Position numbers and translations under genes: made by a program
The notes under the pieces: model-generated
Databases searched by the model: none
Seen by the model: only the letters and a program-made list of their open reading frames with translations
Told to the model about the DNA's origin: nothing
DNA from: Acanthamoeba castellanii str. Neff
Lineage: Eukaryota; Discosea; Longamoebia; Acanthamoebidae
Direction of reading: 5' to 3'
Length of the DNA: 15,620 nucleotides
Assembly (NCBI RefSeq): GCF_000313135.1
Contig: NW_004457333.1
Coordinates: 12,141-27,760 of the forward strand
Shown: piece by piece, positions 8,535-15,620 of the stretch
Position numbering within the stretch: the stretch's first letter is position 1
How the letters are laid out: each line of letters starts with the position of its first letter

Positions 8535-9267
8535 CTACTTCCAGTTGGCGACAATCCAGTCCTTGTCCACCCACTTCCGCGCCTGCAGGTTGTTGTCCTC
8601 GAAGAACTTCTGCAACGTGGTGTTCCTGCAAAGGGTTAAAGGTGTGGTGTGGTGGTTGATTGTGAGTCACCGCACCAGCTACGAGAAGAAGAAGAAAGAA
8701 GAGAAACGCACCGGCCGGATGTGGGCTGCGAAGGAACTGTGCGTGAACGCTTCTTCTCGCGCGGCTCAGCTCCTGACGAAGACGACGAAGAGGAAGAGGG
8801 TGTGGAGAAGAACGGAGAGGTGATCAACTTTGTCTGTCGTCGCGTTTGGGGCTTCTGTGGCGAGGTCTGCTCTTCCTCCTCATCGTCGTCCTCTTCCCGC
8901 TTGCGCTTCAGCGCTGTGCTTCGTGTGTTGGCTTGCTGGGGTCGTGGCGCTGCACTGGCGTTGCTTCTGCATGCAGAACATGCGGAGCCTGTCAGACTGC
9001 GCTGTGGCTTCGTCATGGTGCAGCGGGTTGAGAGTTGGTTGAACGTACTCAAGAAACTGCAGAGCTTCGGCCTGGGTGGCAAAGCCTTTATACTTTGCCC
9101 CCGAGAACCCATCTACCTGCGCCTTGCATTCTTCCCTGTGCAACAGGTCGAGCCAAAATTGGATGAAGAGATGAATTCACAACGATTTGAAGCTTTTCGT
9201 ACCAGGTGTCGTATATGCCCGGGGTGTGCCCCACGCTGACTGCGTAGCACTTCTTCCTCTTGCTCAT
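8535..9267 (-). CDS. RNase H1-type hybrid-binding (RHBD) domain protein without nuclease domain
   Basis: Four exons: 9267-9203, 9135-9049, 8954-8712, 8625-8535; phases agree, giving 161 residues. Residues 2-50 match the RHBD / caulimovirus VI N-terminal domain: CYAVSVGHTPGIYDTW, then EECKAQVDGFSGAKYKGF and an EALQFL end, the same pattern (VxxGxxPGIYxTWxECxxQVxGFxGAxYKxF) that binds RNA-DNA hybrids in RNase H1. Next comes a 90-residue disordered, charged linker with KRKREEDDDEEEE, a Ser run and REKKRSRT, both likely nuclear signals, and finally a compact Trp-rich tail (NTTLQKFFEDNNLQARKW ... DWIVANWK). No RNase H catalytic domain (four Asp/Glu positions, about 150 residues) fits in the remaining length. 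Function is inferred as hybrid or dsRNA binding in the nucleus; the tail is not recognised. Confidence 0.75.
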
Positions 9268-9409
9268 CCTTCAACGCACAAGATGAAATTGTGGCTTGGC
9301 GTACTGTCTTTTCGCGCCTTTTCTATTTGCAACGTTTTTTTATTTTTATTTTTATTTTGTTTTTCACAACCACGCGCGGCTCGCGGTGGTGATGGAACGC
9401 TGTACAGCA
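9268..9409. promoter_or_regulatory. Intergenic region between kinase stop and RHBD gene start
   Basis: 142 bases on the shared minus strand must hold the kinase 3' end and the RHBD gene promoter. It includes a low-complexity A/T tract at 9334-9364 (T-rich on plus, A-rich in the transcript). Confidence 0.4.
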
Positions 9410-12400
9410 CTAGAGCAGGTTCTGCAGGAACCTCTTTACGGTATCCACCAAAAGAGGATAGTTGATCGGTTTCGAGAGGTACTCATTGCATCCCGCCTCA
9501 ATGCAGATCCGCCTCTGGCGTGGTGTCGTGTCGGCTGTGTGACGCAAAGTAGGAGTTGAGTCAGCACACGGAAGCCACTCACGATTGCGCAAGAAGAAGG
9601 TGGTGCACGACGCGTACCAGTGAGTGCGATGATGGGCACCTTGTTTTGGATGTTCTGTGCATTTTCATACTCACGTATGTGACGCGTGCACGTGACACCG
9701 TCCATGACAGGCATGTGGATATCCTGCGCGTGAGGTGAAATGTGATGAGCATTATGTGATATAACGCGGCCTGTGCATCACACCCCGGCGAGTACGGGAA
9801 CAGAGATCGTACCATGAGAATGAGTTTGTACAAGTCGGGGTTGGAGCGGAACATGTCGAGGGCGATTTTGCCGTTCTGGGCAATGTCCACCTGGAAGTTC
9901 TTGCGTCGCAAGACACGCGCTCCTACGCAACGAAACCAATTCGACGGTCACCACCGATCAGTCGATTACTAAGAAGAGGGGGAGGAAAAAAAGGTACCGA
10001 TGAGGGCGTTGGTGGCGTTATCCTCGACCAGCAGAATTCGTATGCTCTGCCTGTTCCTGTCTGCTTCTGGGAGCTGGTTCAACGAATCACTTCGCGACGT
10101 GCGCCTGTACAGTTTGTTCGCACAGAGAAAAAAGGTGAGTCGAATAAACGACATTTGGAACCGAGCGGATCGGAGTGTACCGTTGGTTGAGCATGTTGGA
10201 CCGGATTCGCTGCTGCTTCTGGTGAGCATATCGCTGCAGCATCTCGTAGAAGGCCGCCTTATCGACAGGCTTGCTCAGGTAGTCGTCCATGCCCACCTGA
10301 AGGCACATCTCTCGAGAATCGTCGGCCGTCAGGGCCACGATGGGCACGTGGTCGGCGGCCGCCTCTTCCGCGGATAGTCCCTAGGGTGAACCAGCACACA
10401 AGAAGGGCATGTGAGACCACGAAACTCGAACACAACTCACAATCGGGTGTCGAACAATCACGCGGAGTGCAGAGCAAAGCGTACCTTTTCTTCCGCCTCC
10501 TTCCGTTCTTTCTCTCGGATCAGCTTGGTGGCCTCCCAACCATCGGTTATGGGCATACGGCAATCCTACTGCATACGTTTGACAGGCGTGAGGTCATGAT
10601 GCGACAGTCATCAGAGTTGATGGGGAGGAGGGCCGGTGCGAACCATGAAGATGATGTCGAATGGCGTCTTTGAGTAGGCGGCGAAGGCTTGCTGACCGTC
10701 GGAAGCGACGGTGCATTGATGGCCGGCCTTCTTGATCAGCATGTCGAGGATTTTTGCGCTCATTTTGTTGTCCTCCGCGACGAGCACTTTGAGCTGGATC
10801 CCACCCAACGGCTGACCCATGGCCCTCTCCTCCTCCGCTACCTTGCTCTCGCCTTCGGCCTGCCAAGCGCGTCAGCAAAAATAATAATAAATAAAGAATA
10901 CCAGCACCTTTCATAATTATCATAATAATTATGAATAGGGAACGAATTCGGCAGGAAGAGCGCACCTGGTTCGAGTTGGTGGGCACCTCAAGAGCGTAGC
11001 CCCCGCGCTTACTGCCCGAGTGGTTCATCACGATGTTGAGCAGCTCCTTCTTGCGAAGCTGGTGAGGAAAAGGAAAAAGTGAGCTCTAGAGAAAACAGGT
11101 GACGACGCGCTGAAGAGGGTGCAACTGTACCGGCTTGAGCAGGAATGCGTTGAGGGTGGGCGAGATGTGCTGAATCTCCTTCTTTTGCGCGGGCGTGCAC
11201 CTTAGAAGAAGGGCGCAGGGTTAGGGTTTAAGCAACAAAGGGACCGAGAGGCAATGGAGCTACGCACATCATGATGACAAGCAAGTCTCTGAGCCCCGCT
11301 TCTTCCATAAGGTATCGGTGCACTTCGACTCCTGTGACACCACCCATCTGGAGAGACGCAGAGGAGCGCAGGGCGTGAGCGTAACAACGCACACAGACCG
11401 ACGGAAGCCAATGTGGGCTACTGCGCGTACCATGTAGTCAAGGAACAGCAACTTGTAGTCGCCCCTCTTCAGTTCTTCGATGCCCTGGCGCCAATTCAAA
11501 GCTGTTGGGAAGACAGGACAGGTGAGCGGCAAAGAACGAGAGTAGCAAATATGAGGTAAGCGAAGGGTGTTCGGGGGGGATTGCAGCGGCGCACCATAGC
11601 TTACGTGACACCCAAATTGGGACAAATGATCGGTGATCTGCCTGCACACGTGTTCGTTGTCGTCGATGACGTAGATCGGGAAGCCGGCGAGCGATACCAC
11701 CACACCTGTCGAGTGAAGGAGAAGAAGGAGAGGCGATCAGTGTGACCTGCACAGATGTTTGAGGGTTGGACCGCGCGTACTCTCTGGGGGTGGGTGATGG
11801 TAGTCGAGGCTGAACTTAGCCGTGAAGGTGAAGGTCGACCCTCTTCCCTCCTGTTGACGGCGCAAAAGCACAGCTGATCAGCAGCATGCCCTCACAGGCG
11901 TGCCATGGCGCAGGTCGGCAGCGGGGGGCGTCATAGGAATAACGCGCGTACCTCGCTCTCTACTGAGATGCGGCCGTCAAGGAACAGCGAGGTCAGCCTT
12001 TCCGCGATACTAAGGCCCAATCCGCTGCCACTGAACAGGGCAAAGAAAGGAGGAGTCAGCCGAGGGGTCAGGATTGGGCTGCGAGGCACGCCCACGCGTG
12101 GTCCTCGAGGCTCGTACCCGTATCTCTTGAGCGTAGACGAGGAGAAGGGAAGGAACAGCTTGCCCATGTGGGACTGCGGGATGCCAATGCCCGTGTCGCT
12201 GATGGCAAACGAGAGTGTGGCGGTCCCGTCGAGGTCCGCTTGCTCCGGCCCCAGGGGCTGGCGCCCGCGGACTTGGTTACGGACCACCGAAATGACGATG
12301 GCACCCTGAGGCCCAGAAGACGTCCGTTAGCCTGAACTGTCAATGACCTTAGATGCGTGCGCTGGACGCAGCGATACCTGATGCGTGAACTTGACGGCGT

Positions 12401-14830
12401 TCCAGAGGATGCTCTCCAAGATGTTCTTGAGTTGTGTAGCGCCCTGGTTAACGACGACATATAAAATATACATATATACACACATCTCGATTAGCGTTTG
12501 ATTTCAGAGCATTGGAGCAGTGTTGGTGGGGCACGATACCCCGATGAGGTATCTCGGCACATCATCGGCGATCTGGTACGTGATGTCGATGTCCTTTTCA
12601 CCGAGAAGAGAGGGACTCAGGCTAAGCTGCGTGATAAGAGACTCGAGCAGAGACTCGACTTCAAAGGGTTGAGCTAAAATGAAGAAGACAAACAAAGAAG
12701 ACGTTAGTTGAGGAGCAATAGTGGTCATGGCTATGAGGCAGCATGCTTCAGAACCTTCGAGATCGATGAGGCCATCGTTGGCTTTGGTGAAGATGGAGAC
12801 GTCGCGAACAAACGTGGTGAGTTGGGTGTTGGTCTCGTCCAGCTTCGACACGTAACCTCGCTGTTCCAGGGGCAGATCGGAATCCGACAAACTCGAAATC
12901 AAGCCTGGCGTACGACCCCACATGCGATGAGGTTCTTTTCCATTGCACTCTTCCTGAGGTGAAGCGAGGAGGGGTGCAGTACCCGACATCGCCTCGGCGC
13001 GGCTTTTCATCTCTCCGAAAGAGTGATCGAGGAACTTTTGCTTGTCCGTGATCTTCCTGGAAACGGCATCGTATTTCTGTGCACCGAAAGTGTGGGAGAC
13101 GTGGTGGTCAGCTGCGCCCAAGCCCCGCACCTCAAAAAAAAATAAAAAATAAAGTAAAGTAAAGAGAAGAAAAAAGGGGGTACCTCTTGGGAGAAGGTGT
13201 TGGTGGTGCGGAGGGCCTCGTTGTCCGATCGCTGCTTCTTGAAGAGGGAAAGCAGCTCCTGCAGCTCCTGTCTTTTGCTCTCGTAAAAGATGAACACTTC
13301 GCCCAGCAGGGCCGTGGTAATGATGCCAAGAGACACGGACGGGGCCAAGGACATCTGACACGACACGCGCCAGGCGCTGCCGAGTTAGATGCCGCCAAGG
13401 AGCGAAGCGAGGGAGGGGCCACGACGACAGGGTTGGCATGCCGCGAGCGTACCAGGAAGAGCGGCGAAATGAAGGTAAGGTAATAGGGCCAGGAGTCGGA
13501 GAACGGCCAGGTGCAGAAGGCGTAGAAGATGATGCTGCAGGTGACCACCGAGTGGAGCACGAGCGAGCGCAGGAACAGCGTTCTCAGCGCTGACCCGGCT
13601 CTGCGCCCTCGCGGCTTGTCGCTTGTCTTGGCGCCGTCTTGCTGCTTCGCCTCCGACGTGCTGCTGTCCTTGTCGCGTTCGCTGTCGCTGCTTCGGTTGA
13701 GGCCATTCTTATCCTTCCCGTTACGCCGCTTGTCGGCAGCTTCGCCTGTTTCCTCGACTCCTCCGTCGTCTCTTGACCTTGCGCGCTCGCGAGTGCGTGG
13801 TTCGCTGGGGCTGGTGACCGGTTTTTCGGAGCTGCTGGCCCTCGGCGCTTGGTCCTTGCCCTCGGCGGAGGAGGAGGAGGAGTGGGCCTTACGTTGCTCG
13901 ACCACGAAGTAGGCCCAGAACAGCGAAGCGAGGGTGAATTGCACCAGGAACTCGAGCATGAGATTCAGGCGCACGCTCTGCCTGGCCTGCTTGACCACAA
14001 ACAGCAGATAGTCGAGAGAAGAGTGCTGCACGGTGGCTGCGCCCTCATCGGAGCTGCTTGTGGCATGAGTGAGGGACTGGGGAGACCCAAAACACACACA
14101 CACACACACCACACACGGGCACACAGAAGGCGCGGGTAAGCAACTCAACGGTTGGGGCCAAACAACGTTTCTCTGAGAGAGCACTGCAGGTGGGTCTACC
14201 TGGATGGAAAACAGAAGGCCGATGGCACTGCACACGGCCAGCACGTCAACTGACTTGCGTGAGACCGAGGAGACAACTCGAAGATACGGGGGTTGGGCCT
14301 GTTGAACCCAGTTATAGGGCTGTGTGTCATTGGAGGGAACGGGAGAAAGAGACAACAGGAGGCACCACAAAGGCTTCAATGAAGGCGTGTACCTGCGCTC
14401 TCCGCACGGTTTCGCGCACAATCCAAAGGATGCCCATCAACGAGAGGCCGCCCAACGGCTGGAATTGGGGCACGACCATAGATCAGAGATTATGTACACA
14501 ACTCTCAAAGAGAAATTTGGCGAAAATGAGCAAGAGAGTGTGTAGGTGGTGTACCCATGTGGCCAGGTGAGGGTAGTGAGTGGCACCGCCTCCGCACAAG
14601 AGTAAATTGATCAATGCTGATACGAATGGAGGTACGCCGAGGCAGGCCGCGAACACCAGGGTCGACGAATGGCGAAAGATCGAGAAGTTCAAGGCGCTCG
14701 CGGCCCACAACACCACAGATATGTAGAGGTTCGTGAGCTCGATCCCTTGGAAGGTCATCATCTGCGATTTTGGTTCGGCATGGGCGAGGGAGGGCGCGAA
14801 AATGCCATCGAAATCGAGGTCACCCTGCAT
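9410..14830 (-). CDS. Membrane hybrid histidine kinase with three receiver domains
   Basis: 24 exons: 14830-14555, 14458-14393, 14319-14200, 14076-13453, 13354-13184, 13076-12983, 12904-12755, 12673-12540, 12443-12378, 12305-12118, 12030-11952, 11850-11781, 11705-11610, 11501-11431, 11347-11268, 11200-11131, 11058-10966, 10859-10644, 10565-10485, 10380-10181, 10104-9998, 9922-9813, 9723-9618, 9534-9410; total 1131 codons. Residues 1-395 hold about seven hydrophobic segments, with a charged low-complexity loop at 220-318. A coiled-coil linker ([16 protein letters not shown]) leads to a HisKA-like helix (about 430-500) whose H-box reads [16 protein letters not shown]: Gly replaces the phospho-His. 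HATPase (about 500-680) keeps [21 protein letters not shown] and [12 protein letters not shown]. Receivers: REC1 (VIDDNE, LFLDYMMGG, LLKP), REC2 ([31 protein letters not shown]), REC3 ([29 protein letters not shown]). The REC1 join 11610/11501 is weak, and upstream exons are possible. Probably signals from membrane to an HPt relay. Confidence 0.88.
10912..10933. repeat. Perfect inverted repeat in kinase intron 17
   Basis: A nine-base arm CATAATTAT at 10912-10920 and its exact reverse complement at 10925-10933 flank a four-base loop, inside the intron between exons ending at 10966 and starting at 10859. It would form a small AT-rich hairpin in DNA or RNA. Confidence 0.85.
13585..13881 (-). other. 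Charged low-complexity loop coding segment of the kinase
   Basis: About 99 residues between two hydrophobic segments, made almost only of Ser, Lys, Arg, Glu, Asp, Gly and Ala (for example [11 protein letters not shown] and [12 protein letters not shown]). It lies within a single exon. Being unlike the rest of the protein, it is probably a disordered cytosolic loop open to phosphorylation. Confidence 0.7.
14092..14109 (+). repeat. AC microsatellite in kinase intron 3
   Basis: Nine AC copies in the intron between the exons ending at 14200 and starting at 14076. In the transcript it is a GT run just upstream of the acceptor. Confidence 0.88.
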
Positions 14831-15136
14831 GCAGATGCAGCTCTCTCTTGTGTTGGTGGTTCTTCTCCTACGCGACTAAGTCTTGTGCCAGCGCCACCCC
14901 TTCTTCCCCTACGCTCGCACCGGTTGCTGGTGGGGCGCACCTCAACCCCCCTAACCGAGATTGCTGCTAGCGGGGAATGTCAAAAACGCACGTCTCGTGG
15001 CGTCATAAAATACCTTACATTCCTCGACGCTATCTCCCAGGCGAATCAAAGACCACGAGAGACGAGACTCTTTAGCTCGGTGTAACCCCGCAGCAGGAAA
15101 TCCAATCACCTCTGGTTCTGCAGCTGCATCCTCTCT
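14831..15136. promoter_or_regulatory. Region upstream of the kinase
   Basis: About 300 bases with no coding sequence I can support on either strand. It lies between the likely end of the fragment at 15137 and the kinase start. It probably holds the kinase promoter and 5' untranslated region. An acceptor-like CTGCATGCAG sequence at 14827-14836 leaves room for an upstream kinase exon. Confidence 0.4.
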
Positions 15137-15620
15137 TCACTTCACCAGGCTACCTATGTAGCCAAGAATGATCGGAATGCCATTTGGTGGACTCCAGACC
15201 GGAAAGTCATGGGGAGAAGGGCTGCTTTTTTCGCCTCAGGTGTTGGCTCGCCCCAAAAGGCTCAAACGTTTCACACCATGAAGGAGGAGGAGGAGAGGAA
15301 GCTTGAATCACCTGCTGTCGAGGTCGTAGGGTTGCCTGTGGGTCACGATAGCCACAATGTTCTGCTCGACCATGCCCAGCAGCTAATGATGGTGCCACTA
15401 GCCTCCCTCCAGGCAGATTTCCTTGAGGAGGTTGGTGGCTTCCTCCATCAGAGAGCTGTGCGGCGATACAGCACTCCTGGCCCATGGCGCATCTCCGTGC
15501 CCATTTCTCCGTTCTTGGCGCGGGCCACATTTGGATCAACGACTGAAATATGTCTTGATACGAACGATTCGGTGGCCGCGTACCTCGGTGATCGATGGGC
15601 GTGCGCCACTTCCAGAGTGG
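15137..15620 (-). pseudogene. Unrecognised, apparently damaged gene fragment
   Basis: Coding-like stretches in good codon use occur on the minus strand but do not join cleanly. An exon entering from the right edge (15620-15584; PLWKWRTPIDHR) splices in phase to one starting at 15542 (VDPNVARAKNGEMGTEMRHG, then GVLYRRTAL). The frame then shifts by one base near 15452, continuing as LMEEATNLLKEICLEGG. Two in-frame TAG codons five codons apart follow, and then LLGMVEQNIVAIVTHRQPY resumes in the same frame up to a possible GTGATT donor near 15312. A possible last exon (FPVWSPPNGIPIILGYIGS) ends with TGA at 15137-15139. I do not recognise the family. It may be a decaying pseudogene or an intact gene spoiled by sequence errors. 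Confidence 0.35.

Noticed and set aside
11219..11230. TTAGGGTTTA as telomere-like repeat.
   Set aside because: It is one isolated unit in an intron; there is no array.
13023..13025. The His in DHSF as the phospho-acceptor of the kinase.
   Set aside because: It lies three positions before the H-box site and aligns with a non-catalytic His found in many kinases (FLAHMSHE); it is not followed by the E/D and Pro spacing of the motif.
13529..13912. A 127-codon Ser/Leu-rich frame opposite the kinase.
   Set aside because: It is the antisense shadow of the low-complexity loop of the kinase; its composition follows from the opposite strand.
1..15620. tRNA, rRNA, transposase or reverse transcriptase genes.
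   Set aside because: I looked for cloverleaf arms and hallmark motifs on both strands and saw none I could support.

Overview
The window looks like nuclear DNA of a free-living amoebozoan, most likely Acanthamoeba or a close relative. Genes are packed tightly on both strands, coding sequence is GC-rich with G/C at third positions, and genes are cut into many short exons by introns of mostly 60-125 bases. The contents also fit: a membrane hybrid histidine kinase, a CAP-domain secreted protein, and mitochondrial genes with targeting sequence. The species is an inference; no rRNA or other marker is present. Exon joins below were worked out by hand from GT/AG sites, reading phase and family resemblance.

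Layout, left to right. (1) 1-1357 minus: secreted CAP/SCP protein, running off the left edge. (2) 1532-2694 minus: a second secreted gene whose 5' end copies that of gene 1 but which continues into a Cys-rich, beta-rich region; its frame is broken by three apparent one-base losses. (3) 2897-4597 plus: Tom40-like mitochondrial import porin, 10 exons. (4) 4688-6356 minus: methylglutaconyl-CoA hydratase-like enoyl-CoA hydratase with a mitochondrial presequence, 8 exons. (5) 6548-8431 plus: gamma-glutamyl hydrolase with signal peptide, 9 exons. (6) 8535-9267 minus: a 161-residue protein with an RNase H1-type hybrid-binding domain but no RNase H domain. (7) 9410-14830 minus: hybrid histidine kinase with a multi-pass membrane region, HisKA-like helix, HATPase and three tandem receivers, 24 exons and about 1130 residues. 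(8) 15137-15620 minus: unrecognised, damaged-looking gene fragment running off the right edge.

The genes form divergent pairs (2/3 and 4/5), convergent pairs (3/4 and 5/6) and head-to-tail neighbours (1/2, 6/7, 7/8), with gaps of about 90-310 bases. They are not one pathway. Genes 3 and 4 both serve mitochondria, 5 acts in lysosomes or outside the cell, and 7 is signalling.

The strongest unusual observations are these. The HisKA helix aligns without gaps to the family H-box, but has Gly in place of the phospho-accepting His and Arg in place of the conserved Pro, while the ATPase and all three receivers look intact. Complementary hexanucleotide repeats flank an in-frame 81-base exon of the gamma-glutamyl hydrolase gene. 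The hybrid-binding domain occurs without a nuclease. Splice donors are strongly biased to GTAC.
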